Made by a program: the position numbers and the translations under genes
Notes under the pieces: model-generated
Seen by the model: the letters and a program-made list of their open reading frames with translations, nothing else
What the model was told of the DNA's origin: nothing
The model's database searches: none
Origin: Rhynchospora pubera
Taxonomy: Eukaryota; Streptophyta; Magnoliopsida; Poales; Cyperaceae
Length of the DNA stretch: 64,000 nucleotides
Assembly (NCBI GenBank): GCA_028095005.1
Contig: CM051459.1
Location: 312,792,513 to 312,856,512, forward strand
Reading direction: 5' to 3'
Shown: positions 45,639 through 59,155 of the stretch, piece after piece
Layout: each line of letters opens with the position of its first letter
Numbering within the stretch: position 1 is the first letter of the stretch

Positions 45639-45643
45639 GAATC

Positions 45644-48600
45644 TGTCTCGCACTTTTTCAGTCCGACCACGGAAGATCAGATAGTCCTCTATGGGGCGAA
45701 GAAAATGCGGATCAGATACCCCTCGATCATCTTGAGACCCGTCGTTACTGCCCATTCCAAACGAGCGAAGGGCACTAATGCGGTTCTAAGTACCTCGAGA
45801 GTTGATTGTTTGTCGTAGGTCCTTTTTTTTCCAGTAGGCGCAAGCCCCAACTGTTAATTACCTCCGAACCCAGTCACGAACTGAGCCAAGAGCACCTCTA
45901 GATCGGGATAATCAAAGTTTAAATGTCGTAAGTGGATGAAGTCCATTTTAATAAAAGGATTGTGTCTTGGTAGAGAATTTCAGGGTGAAAGCGAAGTAGA
46001 GGGACAGCATTTGAACAGTGCCATACAAACATGAATGATGTGATTTAATTCTTTAGTTTCACATTTTTCAGATATTTAGGTTGTTTTTACTTTGTTGTGT
46101 CAGGCTTAGTGCCGTTATAGATTTTGGGTTCGATACTAGAAAATTTGATATCCTAGATCGATCCTCAGTCGTTTGGAGATTTAGAGATTTTGGGATTTCG
46201 TTCAAGTCTTGAATACAGATGCGCTATGCCTTCTCTTGACAGGAACTTAGGTGATGGCCACTGGTTGACTTTTCTTCTGGTCACTTGGGCATCAGGTTTC
46301 AGTCTGCTTCTGGTCAAACAAGCTGCGAACTTGTAGAAACAGGCTGTTAGATTTGAGTCCAACGCTAGAAAATAGGGTATTCTAGGTCAGTTCTCAATCG
46401 TTTTGAGGAATTTAGGGATTTTTGGGATTTTCGTTCAAGTCGCGAGTACAGATGCGCTATGCCTTCTCTTGACAGGAACTTCAGTGATAATTCAGAATTG
46501 ACTTTTCCTTTTTCTCAATCTGAACATCGGGAGAGTGTCTCCTTCAGGGCGAAACGCGATGCAGTCTTGAAGGGACGAACTTTTGACTTTTAAGACTTTA
46601 TGTCACTTTAGACTTTGTGTCTTTTGGGTCACTTTTAGGCTTTGTGCCATCTTGATCTCGTGTTACTTTTAGATTTTGTGTCATTTAGACTTTGGATCTT
46701 GCGTCATTCTTAGACTTTGTGTCATTTTCAGACTTTGTGTCATTTTTCTTTGGACTTTGTGTCATTTTCAGACTTTGTGTCATTTTTCTTCGGACTTTGT
46801 GTCATTGTCGGACTTTGTGTCATTTTACTTTGGACTTTTAATTTCTTCTTTTGGATTTTAAACTTTTGAGTTTAGACTTTTAAATTTGTACTTTTAAACT
46901 TATCTTTGACCTTCTTGGTGATTTCAATTTTGTTTGCAAATTTTGATGCTTGACTGTGCTTGTTGTTCAGAACAAGGAATGTCAGATGTACCTGCTGTCT
47001 AGAATATAAAATGTTCGAACGTACCTGCTGTCCAGAACATAATCTGTTCAAATGTACCTGTTGTTCAAAACATGAAATGTTCAACAGTACCTGTTGTTCA
47101 AATGCTTTTTGTTTGATTCCTCTAAAAACTCAATTTTTAATTTATCCATGCAAATTTGTTATTCTCCATCCCTTTTTACTTTAAAAATATTTTTGTGCTT
47201 TGGAGTTTTGCCATGACATGATATATCAAAATATTCCTCATATTTTTCTTGACATTTTGATATTTTATGAGAATTTTTCTGACAATCTAGCTATTTTTAA
47301 TGCATTTTTGAAGTTTTCTGCTTCGCAGAATTTTTGATTGGTTGAGACTTTGGTGTTTGTGTTTTGTCGTCAGGGATTCGTTTCACGCTGGACGTCACAG
47401 AGGATCAAGGAGTCGTTGAGGACTCTGGTCGATTGAGTCGCATGGTTTGGGTTCGACGTAGTGGATCATCCAGACTTGAGTTCAATCCATATTCATCTCG
47501 TGGTCCCCGCTGTCAGAGGATATTAGTTTCTCCTTTTGAGCCGTTACACCTAGGATCCATCTGTTTGAGGTTATGTCAAGATTCGTGCTGGTCAATCGTC
47601 TCTTCTTGGTTTGACTTCCCAGAGAGGAGCTAGCCATGGCGGAATGGGTCGACCCGTCAGAACTTTGTCAAATTGTTTCCGTGGCTTTGCTGCACCATTG
47701 TTGACACGGAAAAGTTGCTTGGAGTCGTCTCACCTTCCTCTTTGAGGCTGGTTCTTTCAATTTATCTTTTCATTAAAGTTTCCTTAAGATTTCACTTATT
47801 CCACGAGCTTGGCTGAGGGACCAGATTGGAGGTTCCTTGGAGTTAACTAAATGACATTGGTGAGATTATTTTGACTGAGGCGCTATGTTTATGTGACAAT
47901 TGAGGTTTGTGTGTGAGTTTTATGCCATGTCGTTCATCCTTTTAAAATCATATTTTGACACATTTCTGGATATACTTTACACTTCTTTGTTATAATTTTG
48001 AAGCACATTTTCAAGCAACATGAGTTTCCCTTTCAATTTTTACTGTGACCCCAGATGTCATTTAGGATGTCACTCCTCAGTTCTTACACATTTGCCATTT
48101 TATGCTTCTTTCATTTCGAATACCTTTTTTACTATGCGTTCATTCATCATTTGTGTTAGATACTTCTGGGTCTGGTCTCCTTGGGTACTTGGGGGCTGGT
48201 ACAGGCATGGTATACATACTCACCAGTTCATTGGTACCTAGTGACATTTCCTTGGGGGGCTTGAGGCTGTCAATTTCTTCATTATATGCAACAATTAGAT
48301 CTTAGGGACTTAATTTATGACCAGGGGGGTTAACACCTAGAGATTCATTATTTCATGCTAGTGTTCACTCAGAACTTATTTATATTGATTAGTGGCCTAA
48401 GAAACAATGAAACTAAACAGCACAGGAGCCCCAAAGCATTCAGGCCCACTAAATTTGATTAATTATGCCTTTATGAAACATCATGCTAAAAACATGACTT
48501 CCCTTTAACAAACATATATTATCTTATTCCCTTTTTTTATATATATATTTCTTTAGAAAACAGAATTTCCTTTCGTTTTTTTTTTTGAAGCAAACCTCAA

Positions 48601-51600
48601 AATATGTAAACTGAACCTAGTTTAAGTTAAAACCAGAATTTTTACCACATGCTACTGGGAGGACTCGCAGTTGCAAAATGACCAAGACTGGAAAGACAGA
48701 TTTTCTTTAATGACTTTCAAGACTCAACACGTACTCTTTGATATAAAGATTCTTTTATTTTGTTGAACTTAAACTTATGTCTACATGAGAACGATGATAT
48801 TGCATTTTGAACCCTGAACTTGTTTGTTATTATTATACTTTTTTTTACTCCAGTCGACCTGAAACTTAGCCTACTGTAGAAACCAGATTTTGAGCAATAT
48901 TATGAGGGTGGAATCTATGTCACGCTCCTCACAACCAAGCCATTTTCTGATTGTGGACAGTATGCAAAGATTCAGGCATCCTTTTGCATTAAAAAAAAAC
49001 AGAAATTAGACTATCCCTTTGACTTTGAAATCCGACAAGCATGAAAAACTTGATTGTTTAGAAATATCTTGTTTCTGTACCTTTGACAAAAGTAAACAAA
49101 CCTAAAGAAAACTTATATGCATTTTTAAATATATTTTTTGACATTTATACCTTTACATGGACTTGACTCTTGCATTTTTTGACAGAATAACTCCATTTCA
49201 ACTTTGAAGCTAACATCTACCATGGCTAGAACTTAATCTACCCCTAATTGTAAACTGTGTGCATGACAGGCTCAACAAAGACATGATGAAAACTATGATA
49301 CATACTGAGGCAAACTAAAGGCCAGAAACTAGCATGGCATCCGTGGTGGTGGAATCTAAGTCACTCTCTCCACATAACCAACAGCTTCTAACCATGCACA
49401 TTAAGGGAACTTACGTTGATGCAAATTACTCCTATATGCAAGACTTTTCAGAGGCACAACTGATGTTCATGAGTGTGGAATCTATGTCACGCTCCTCACT
49501 AGCATCAGTGTAATCTCCAAAGAACAAAACCAGAAATGAAAAAGAGAAAGAAAGACACAACAAATGCATTTAACATCATTTTATTCATATTTTTGGAGGC
49601 CAATACAAAGGGATTACATCTATTACCTTGATTGCAAATAAAACTTAAGTTTTGAAAATGACAGAGTTTCAACTACTAAAATTGGCCTCCCTTCTTTCTC
49701 AGGAGGTGCTTCTTTTATAGGAGATTTCCAGGGTTTGGTGACTTCATCATCTGGACATGTGGCATCATCTCCATTCTTCTACCTTTGATCAGTGGTTGTG
49801 ATGGTGAGATAGCCTGCCGCCTTACTTTTACAATCCTGCCTTCACTTCTTCTTTTCTACTATTCCATTTTACTCTCCAATCTCCTTTTGACACCTGGTAT
49901 TTACAGGCTGGGGATGGGATAGTCGTTTGCAACTTCTACTTCTTCTCACTTGCCATGCTGGTTGTATATGACAGATGGGTCCTCATGCCATTTGGCATTT
50001 GGTGGGACCAGGCCATGTTTGCTATCTCTTATCCACTGGCTTTCCTTGGGGAGGGAGTATTAGGCGCCAATTGTGGAGTAGGGACATGTGGCACTCATCC
50101 ATGCATCTATAGGCAGTGGATGGTTTTGATGTTCTTGTGGGGGTATCAGCTTTAAGTCCCTAGCTGTAACTAGGCAACAGGTTTCTTTCTTTTCTCCATT
50201 TGCTTTCATTTGAGTAACCACATAGATTTTACACTGGAGCCATCCATATCCATCATGTAATTTCACTAATACCCTCCAATTCACATGCATTTGATCTCAA
50301 ATAGAGGGATAGAAGTGGAATTGGGGCTTTATTCGTCTGCAATTTACCAATTGACTTAATTTGGTTGGTTGATCCTTATGTTTGCTGTTTCATTTCCAGT
50401 AAAAAGAGGTTTCCCTTATGTCAGATGGAAGGATGTGCTGTCGATTTCCAATTGGCTAAGAGAAATCAATCGAATTAACCTGTGAAGGCAGGAGGGGTAA
50501 AATTGGAATATTATATCTTCTTCTTTCATTGGCTGAGTACTACATTCTTTTGTCTTCTCTGCATGTTCCAGATTTGCCCCTGGACCCACCAGAGAGAACT
50601 CATGCGCTGCATCTCAATAATTTGCATTTTCAGGTTTCTTTTGTTTCCCTTTTGTGACATCTAATCATATCCAATGCTCAAAGAAAGTGCTTCAACTCCA
50701 TCATCTGTCCATTCACTATGTGATGTATGGTGAGATGCATGCTTGTTCCAGAGAGCATGCTTTAGTCATTCCTTTTTTTATATTCCACGCCTTTTATCAC
50801 CTTCTGATCATCATTCAATGCCTTGTACTATGGGGGACCAAAGAGAGCATGCTTTTCACTTTTCACCTTTTTACTTCTCTCAAGTGTAACCGAAACCAAC
50901 ATCATCTCCAGTGGATTTAGGAACTTGTCTTACTTGATTTTCATCATTACAGCATCTAAGTACCATGTTTAACATTCCTCATTAACCAATTGAATTTGTT
51001 GACCGTGGTTATGCCAAGTTTGACTGATAGTTGACCAGTCATGGTACCAATAGGCGTTCTCAGTACATCACTTCATTTTGGTTCCAATTGAATGCATGTT
51101 CCTGTTCTCAGGACCTTCATAAACATGTATGCACAAGCACACCGAGCTCCCATGTCTCCAATGGCTTCAATTTCACTTTTATCATCTCACCGCCTCGAAA
51201 ACCTTCCCATCAAAATTCGACGTATTCAGAGAACGAGAGGGATAAATATTAGCATCATTATCTTCTCCTCGACACAAGCTTTCCAGCGGTACCAAGAATT
51301 TCGGAAATGGTGGCGGGGTTCGCCGGATTGGGTTTTGTCAGAGGGACGGAGCTCTCCTTCTCGGATTTTCAATTTCCTTTTCTTTTCTCTTCTGTTAAGT
51401 GTGGGGTCCGATGCGGGAGAGCCAATCATGGCTCGACACTTGTGAAGAGGTCGATGGGCAGAACAGATTGGAGAAGAAGGTTGTTGTCCGAACCTCTCCA
51501 TTTCCGTCTTAATGGAGCTGTCCATTTTCAGCTTTAATTGAATTTCAATAATTGTTTGATTTTTGCTTTTTTTTGAAAAATTAATTGGAGCCTTTCTCTT

Positions 51601-52038
51601 CGTTATTTCGGCATAAAATTTAGCACACTTCTTCATAAAAATGCGGAGCACCAGATGGTCATGAATTTTCCATTTTTAGAATTTTAGATTAATTAAATGA
51701 ATTTTCTAAAGTGTATAGAATAATTCACATAATTAATTTATTCACGCATCCTTGCTGCTTCCTTCTAGCTTCTTGCTTGTCCAATCATCTTATGATAGTT
51801 TGTCACCTTTTTTTATTAATATTGAATATTAAATATCACATTAACACAGTCATATGGTGAACTGTCTTAATATTAATATTAATATCAATATTATGGCTTT
51901 AATTCAGGTGTGTCTTTCGCTTCAAAAATTGACCCCATCTCTCTGAGAATCTGGACCCGACATACGTTCATGGGCCCCATTTTCACCGCCTTGCGAATTA
52001 TTGAAATTTTCTCATGCGGCAAAAATTAGAGGTAAACA
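45644..52038 (-). repeat. LTR X2 (6.4 kb), 5' LTR of copy A
   Basis: It runs TGTTTACC...GCGAGACA on the minus strand and is complete, including the 350-base segment missing from X1. At its high-coordinate end (52038) it meets LTR X3 across 10 bases. A TATA-like element lies at about 51240-51252 on the minus strand. Confidence 0.92.
46126..46560. repeat. Two-unit direct repeat, about 223-base period, in LTR X2
   Basis: Both units contain CGCTAGAAAAT-like, TTCAAGTC and the strongly conserved ACAGATGCGCTATGCCTTCT with TTGACAGGAACTT. In X1 part of the first unit is deleted (23068-23380). X3 carries both (about 52530-52960). Confidence 0.8.
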
Positions 52039-52048
52039 AATGAGAATC
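52039..52048. other. LTR-LTR junction between copies A and B
   Basis: The ten bases AATGAGAATC are all that separate X2 from X3. AATG is the sequence found between LTR and polypurine tract at the 3' LTR of both copies. AGAATC is the sequence between LTR and primer-binding site at the 5' LTR of A and C, including one base of the site itself. No target duplication or host DNA is present. This matches joined ends of unintegrated cDNA. Confidence 0.85.
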
Positions 52049-55000
52049 TGTCTCGCACTTTTTCAGTCCGACCACGGAAGATCAGATAGTCCTCTATGGG
52101 GCGAAGAAAATGCGGATCAGATACCCCTCGATCATCTTGAGACCCGTCGTTACTGCCCATTCCAAACGAGCGAAGGGCACTAATGCGGTTCTAAGTACCT
52201 CGAGAGTTGATTGTTTGTCGTAGGTCCTTTTTTTCCAGTAGGCGCAAGCCCCTACTGTTAATTACCTCCGAACCCAGTCACGAACTGAGCCAAGAGCACC
52301 TCTAGATCGGGATAATCAAAGTTTAAATGTCGTAAGTGGATGAAGTCCATTTTAATAAAAGGATTGTGTCTTGGTAGAGAATTTCAGGATGAAAGCGAAG
52401 CAGAGGGACAGCATTTGAACAGTGCCATACAAACATGAATGATGTGATTTAATTCTTTAGTTTCACATTTTTCAGATATTTAGGTTGTTTTTACTTTGTT
52501 GTATCAGGCTTAGTGCCGTTATAGATTTTGAGTTCGATACTAGAAAATTTGATATCCTAGATCGATCCTCAGTCGTTTGGAGATTTAGAGATTTTGGGAT
52601 TTCGTTCAAGTCTTGAGTACGGATGCGCTATGCCTTCTCTTGATAGGAACTTAGGTGATGGCCACTGGTTGACTTTTCTTCTGGTCACTTGGGCATCAGG
52701 TTTCAGTTTGCTTCTGGTCAAACACGCTGCGAACTTGTAGAAACAGGCTGTTAGATTTGAGTCCAACGCTAGAAAATAGGGTATTCTAGGTCAGTTCTCA
52801 ATCGTTTTGAGGAATTTAGGGATTTTTGGGATTTTCGTTCAAGTCGCGAGTACAGATGCGCTATGCCTTCTCTTGACAGGAACTTCAGTGATAATTCAGA
52901 ATTGACTTTTCCTTTTTCTCAATCTGAACATCGGGAGGGTGTCTCCTTCAGGGCGAAACGCGATGCAGTCTTGAAGGGACGAACTTTTGACTTTTAAGAC
53001 TTTATGTCACTTTAGACTTTGTGTCTTTTGGGTCACTTTTAGGCTTTGTGCCATCTTGATCTCGTGTTACTTTTAGATTTTGTGTCATTTAGACTTTGGA
53101 TCTTGCGTCATTCTTAGACTTTGTGTCATTTTTCTTTGGACTTTGTGTCATTTTCAGACTTTGTGTCATTTTTCTTTGGACTTTATGTCATTTTCAGACT
53201 TTTTGTCATTTTTCTTCGGACTTTGTGTCATTGTCGGACTTTGTGTCATTTTTCTTTGAACTTTTAATTTTCTCTTTAGGATTTTAAACTTTTGAGTTTA
53301 GACTTTTAAATTTGTACTTTTAAACTTATCTTTGACCTTCTTGGTGATTTCAATTTTGTCTGCAAATTTTGATGCTTGACTATGCTTGTTGTTCAGAACA
53401 AGGAATGTCAGATGTACCTGCTGTCCAGAATATAAAATGTTCGAACGTACCTGCTGTCCAGAACATAATCTGTTCAAATGTACCTGTTGTACAAAACATG
53501 AAATGTTCAACAGTACCTGTTGTTCAAATGCTTTCTGTTTGATTCCTCTAAAAACTCAATTTTTAATTTATCCATGCAAATTTGTTATTCTCCATCCCTT
53601 TTTACTTTAAAAATATTTTTGTGCTTTGGTGTTTTGCCATGACATGATATATCAAAATATTCCTCATATTTTTCTTGACATTTTGATATTTTATGAGAAT
53701 TGTTCTGACAATCTAGCTATTTTTAATGCATTTTTGAAGTTTTCTGCTTCGCAGAATTTTTGATTGGTTGAGACTTTGGTGTTTGTGTTTTGTCGTCAGG
53801 GATTCGTTTCACGCTGGACGTCACAGAGGATCAAGGAGTCATTGAGGGCTCAGGTCGATTGAGTCGCATGGTTTGGGTTCGACGCAGTGGATCATCGAGA
53901 CTTGAGTTCAATCCATATTCATCTCGTGGTCCCCGCTGTCAGAGGATATTAGTTTCTCCTTTTGAGCCGTTACACCTAGGATCCATCTGTTTGAGGTTTT
54001 GTCAAGATTCGTGCTGGTCAATCGTCTCTTCTTGGTTTGACTTCCCAGAGAGGAGCTAGCCATGGCGGAATGGGTCGACCCGTCAGAACTTTGTCAAATT
54101 GTTTCCGTGGCTTTGCTGCACCATTGTTGACACGGAAAAGTTGCTTGGAGTCGTCTCACCTTCCTCTTTGAGGCTGGTTCTTTCAATTTATCTTTTCATT
54201 AAAGTTTCCTTAAGATTTCACTTATTCCACGAGCTTGGCTGAGGGACCAGATTGGAGGTTCCTTGGAGTTAACTAAATGACATTGGTGAGATTATTTTGA
54301 CTGAGGCGCTAGGTTTATGTGACAATAGAGGTTTGTGTGTGAGTTTTATGCCATGTCGTTCATCCTTTTAAAATCATATTTTGACACATTTCTGGATATA
54401 CTTTACACTTCTTTGTTATAATTTTGAAGCACATTTTCAAGCAACATGAGTTTCCCTTTCAATTTTTACTGTGACCCCAGATGTCATTTAGGATGTCACT
54501 CCTCAGTTCTTACACATTTGCCATTTTATGCTTCTTTCATTTCGAATATCTTTTTTACTCTGCGTTCATTCATCATTTGTGTTAGATACTTCTGGGTCTG
54601 GTCTCCTTGGGTACTTGGGGGCTGGTACAGGCATGGTATACACACTCACCAGTTCATTGGTACCTAGTGACATTTCCTTGGGGGGCTTGAGGCTGTCAAT
54701 TTCTTCATTATATGCAACAATTAGATTTTAGGGACTTAATTTATGACCAGGGGGGTTAACACCTAGAGATTCATCATTTCATGCTAGTGTTCACTCAGAA
54801 CTTATTTATATTGATTAGTGGCCTAAGAAACAATGAAACTAAACAGCACAGGAGCCCCAAAGCATTCAGGCCCACTAAATTTGATTAATTATGCCTTTAT
54901 GAAACATCATGCTAAAAACATGACTTCCCTTTAACAAACATATATTATCTTATTCCCTTTTTTTTTATATATATATTTCTTTAGAAAACAGAATTTCCTT

Positions 55001-58000
55001 TCATTTTTTTTTTGAAGCAAACCTCAAAATATGTAAACAGAACCTAGTTTAAGTTAAAACCAGAATTTTTACCACATGCTACTGGGAGGACTCGCAGTTG
55101 CAAAATGACCAAGACTGGAAAGACAGATTTTCTTTAATGACTTTCAAGACTCAACACGTACTCTTTGATATAAAGATTCTTTTATTTTGCTGAACTTAAA
55201 CTTATGTCTATATGAGAACGATGATATTGCATTTTGAACCCTGAACTTGTTTGTTATTATTATACTTTTTTTTACTCCAGTCGACCTGAAACTTAGCCTA
55301 CTGTAGAAACCAGATTTTGAGCAATATTATGAGGGCGGAATCTATGTCACGCTCCTCACAACCAAGCCATTTTCTGATTTTGGACAGTATGCAAAGATTC
55401 AGGCATCCTTTTGCATTAAAAAAAAACAGAAATTAGACTATCCCTTTGACTTTGAAATCCGACAAGCATGAAAAACTTGATTGTTTAGAAATATCTTGTT
55501 TCTGTACCTTTGACAAAAGTAAACAAACCTAAAGAAAACTTATATGCATTTTTAAATATATTTTTTGACATTTATACCTTTACATGGACTTGACTCTTGC
55601 ATTTTTTTGACAGAATAACTCCATTTCAACTTTGAAGCTAACATCTACCATGGCTAGAACTTAATCTACCCCTAATTGTAAACTGTAAGCATGACAGGCT
55701 CAACAAAGACATGATGAAAACTATGATACATACTGAGGCAAACTAAAGGCCAGAAACTAGCATGGCATCCGTGGAGGTGGAATCTAAGTCACGCTCTCCA
55801 CATAACCAACAGCTTCTAACCATGCACATTAAGGGAACTTATGTTGATGCAAATTACTCCTATATGCAAGACTTTTCAGAGGCACAACTGATGTTCTTGA
55901 GTGTGGAATCTATGTCACGCTCCTCACTAGCATCAGTGTAATCTCCAAAGAACAAAACCAGAAATGAAAAAAAGAAAGAAAGACACAACAAATGCATTTA
56001 ACATCATTTTATTCATATTTTTGGAGGCCAATACAAAGGGATTACATCTATTACCTTGATTGCAAATAAAACTTAAGTTTTGAAAATGACAGAGTTTCAA
56101 CTACTAAAATTGGCCTCCCTTCTTTCTCAGGAGGTGCTTCTTTTATAGGAGATTTCCAGGGTTTGGTGACTTCATCATCTGGACATGTGGCATCATCTCC
56201 ATTCTTCTACCTTTGATCAGTGGTTGTGATGGTGAGATAGCCTGCCGCCTTACTTTTACAATCCTGCCTTCACTTCTTCTTTTCTACTATTCCATTTTAC
56301 TCTCCAATCTCCTTTTGACACCTGGTATTTACAGGCTGGGGATGGGATAGTTGTTTGCAACTTCTACTTCTTCTCACTTGCCATGCTGGTTGTATATGAC
56401 AGATGGGTCCTCATGCCATTTGGCATTTGGTGGGACCAGGCCATGTTTGCTATCTCTTATCCACTGGCTTTTCTTGGGGAGGGAGTATTAGGCGCCAATT
56501 GTGGAGTAGGGACAGGTGGCACTCATCCATGCATCTATAGGCAGTGGATGGTTTTGATGTTCTTGTGGGGGTATCAGCTTTAAGTCCCTAGCTGTAACTA
56601 GGCAACAGGTTTCTTTCTTTTCTCCATTTGCTTTCATTTGAGTAACCACATAGATTTTACACTGGAGCCATCCATATCCATCATGTAATTTCACTAATAC
56701 CCTCCAATTCACATGCATTTGATCTCAAATAGAGGGATAGAAGTGGAATTGGGGCTTTATTCGTCTGCAATTTACCAATTGACTTAATTTGGTTGGTTGA
56801 TCCTTATGTTTGCTGTTTCATTTCCAGTAAAAAGAGGTTTCCCTTATGTCAGATGGAAGGATGTGCTGTTGATTTCCAATTGGCTAAGAGAAATCAATCG
56901 AATTAACCTGTGAAGGCAGGAGGGGTAAAATTGGAATATTATATCTTCTTCTTTCATTGGCTGAGTACTACATTCTTTTGTCTTCTCTGCATGTTCCAGA
57001 TTTGCCCCTGGACCCACCAGAGAGAACTCATGCGCTGCATCTCAATAATTTGCATTTTCAGGTTTCTTTTGTTTCCCTTTTGTGACATCTAATCATATCC
57101 AATGCTCAAAGAAAGTGCTTCAACTCCATCATCTGTCCATTCACTATGTGATGTATGGTGAGATGCATGCTTGTTCCAGAGAGCATGCTTTAGTCATTCC
57201 TTTTTTTATATTCCACGCCTTTTATCACCTTCTGATCATCATTCAATGCCTTGTACTATGGGGGACCAAAGAGAGCATGCTTTTCACTTTTCACCTTTTT
57301 ACTTCTCTCAAGTGTAACCGAAACCAACATCATCTCCAGTGGATTTAGGAACTTGTCTTACTTGATTTTCATCATTACAGCATCTAAGTACCATGTTTAA
57401 CATTCCTCATTAACCAATTGAATTTGTTGACCGTGGTTATGCCAAGTTTGACTGATAGTTGACCAGTCATGGTACCAATAGGCGTTCTCAGTACATCACT
57501 TCATTTTGGTTCCAATTGAATGCATGTTCCTGTTCTCAGGACCTTCATAAACATGTATGCACAAGCACACCGAGCTCCCATGTCTCCAATGGCTTCAATT
57601 TCACTTTTATCATCGCACCGCCTCGAAAACCTTCCCATCAAAATTCGACGTATTCAGAGAACGAGAGGGATAAATATTAGCATCATTATCTTCTCCTCGA
57701 CACAAGCTTTCCAGCGGTACCAAGAATTTCGGAAATGGTGGCGGGGTTCGCCGGATTGGGTTTTGTCAGAGGGACGGAGCTCTCCTTCTCGGACTTTCAA
57801 TTTCCTTTTCTTTTCTCTTCTGTTAAGTGTGGGGTCCGATGCGGGAGAGCCAATCATGGCTCGACACTTGTGAAGAGGTCGATGGGCAGAACAGATTGGA
57901 GAAGAAGGTTGTTGTCCGAACCTCTCCATTTCCGTCTTAATGGAGCTGTCCATTTTCAGCTTTAATTGAATTTCAATAATTGTTTGATTTTTTGGTTTTC

Positions 58001-58466
58001 TTTGAAAAATTAATTGGAGCCTTTCTCTTCGTTATTTTGGCATAAAATTTAGCACACTTCTTCATAAAAACGCGGAGCACCAGATGGTCATGAATTTTCC
58101 ATTTTTAGAATTTTAGATTAATTAAATGAATTTTCTAAAGTTTATAGAATAATTCACATAATTAATTTATTCACGCATCCTTGCTGCTTCCTTCTAGCTT
58201 CTTGCTTGTCCAATCATCTTATGATAGTTTGTCACCTTTTTTATTAATATTGAATATTAAATATCAGATTAACACAGTCATATGGTGAACTGTCTTAATA
58301 TTAATATTAATATCAATATTATGGCTTTAATCCAGGTGCGTCTTTCGCTTCAAAAATTGACCCCATCTCTCTGAGAATCTGGACCCGACATACGTTCATG
58401 GGCCCCATTTTCACCGCCTTGCGAATTATTGAAATTTTCTCATGCGGCAAAAATTAGAGGTAAACA
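52049..58466 (-). repeat. LTR X3 (6.4 kb), 3' LTR of copy B
   Basis: It is collinear with X2 over its whole length with scattered substitutions and small indels. It is followed at higher coordinates by AATG and a G-rich polypurine tract (minus sense) and then by the internal region of copy B, so it is a 3' LTR. Confidence 0.92.
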
Positions 58467-58470
58467 AATG

Positions 58471-58479
58471 CCCCCCACC
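58471..58479 (-). promoter_or_regulatory. Polypurine tract of copy B
   Basis: The minus strand reads GGTGGGGGG, then CATT, then the LTR start TGTTTACC. Confidence 0.6.
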
Positions 58480-59079
58480 AGAGTAGGTTGTGAGGAATCC
58501 GAGTCGAACGACCTGCTCTGGTGCCCATTTCTGCATTCGCTCTGGGCCTCACTTTTTTGTGTCACTTCTCTTCTTGTGTTACTTTATCATTCTAAGGAGA
58601 TGTCAGTTCCGATGATGATTCTGAAAGGGTTCGCATGGACGTGGTGCTGGCCCCTCCTTGTTTTGTTTCCTTTGCGGCAGACGCATCTGAGAAGATTGAG
58701 TAGGCGGTGGGTTCTTTGGTTTCTCCTTTTGTATGGTTCTTTTACTGCATTTGGTAGTTTTGAGGTTTTAGATGGGACTTTAGTTTTGGACTTGGTTTTA
58801 GTTGATTGTTTCTTGAGGTTGTGGTTGGGCATTTCAGTCATGTGAATTTTTTTGGTCTTTCTTAGGCTTGTATGGTTTCATGGGTCCGGTTGTAGTTCGT
58901 CTATGGATATGGATGTCATGTTTGGTAGTCTTTGATGCCTTTTCGATGTCATTGTATTTATTTCTGGTTCATTAAAATCCTTAGATCGCGAAGCGATTGC
59001 AAACCGCAATGCCTTCTGATTTTCTTACTCTTATTAGCAAGTTCGAGAAGACATACGCTCTCTGGTGCCCTAATTCATT
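58480..59079. other. Non-coding stretch upstream of the antisense gene, copy B
   Basis: It is the counterpart of 28616-29210. Nothing beyond the shared sequence and the downstream TATA box was recognised. Confidence 0.45.
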
Positions 59080-59088
59080 TATATATAA
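59080..59088 (+). promoter_or_regulatory. TATA box of the antisense gene, copy B
   Basis: TATATATAA lies 67 bases upstream of the ATG at 59156, identical to the copy A site. Confidence 0.55.
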
Positions 59089-59155
59089 GGCATCATGTGC
59101 ACGTAACCCGTATCATTTTCTCCTTCCAAATTTTCTTCCTCTAGCTCTGTTCCCC

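Larger units (their letters stand above)
28603..45643 (-). mobile_element. Gypsy copy A, internal region
   Basis: Read on the minus strand it contains, in order, a primer-binding site, a leader of about 115 bases, the gag-protease ORF, pol (RT, RNase H, archaeal-type RNase H, integrase), an antisense gene and a polypurine tract next to the 3' LTR. Dual RNase H, a very long gag and an antisense 3' ORF point to the Tat lineage (relatives: Ogre, Grande, RIRE2). Confidence 0.92.
22585..52038 (-). mobile_element. Giant Tat-type Gypsy element, copy A (full length, about 29.5 kb)
   Basis: The 5' LTR is 45644-52038, the internal region 28603-45643 and the 3' LTR 22585-28602. At about 29.5 kb it is among the larger LTR retrotransposons. 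Its pol is broken, so it would depend on enzymes from another copy. Neither end has host flanks: the 3' LTR leads straight into copy C and the 5' LTR into copy B. Confidence 0.9.
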
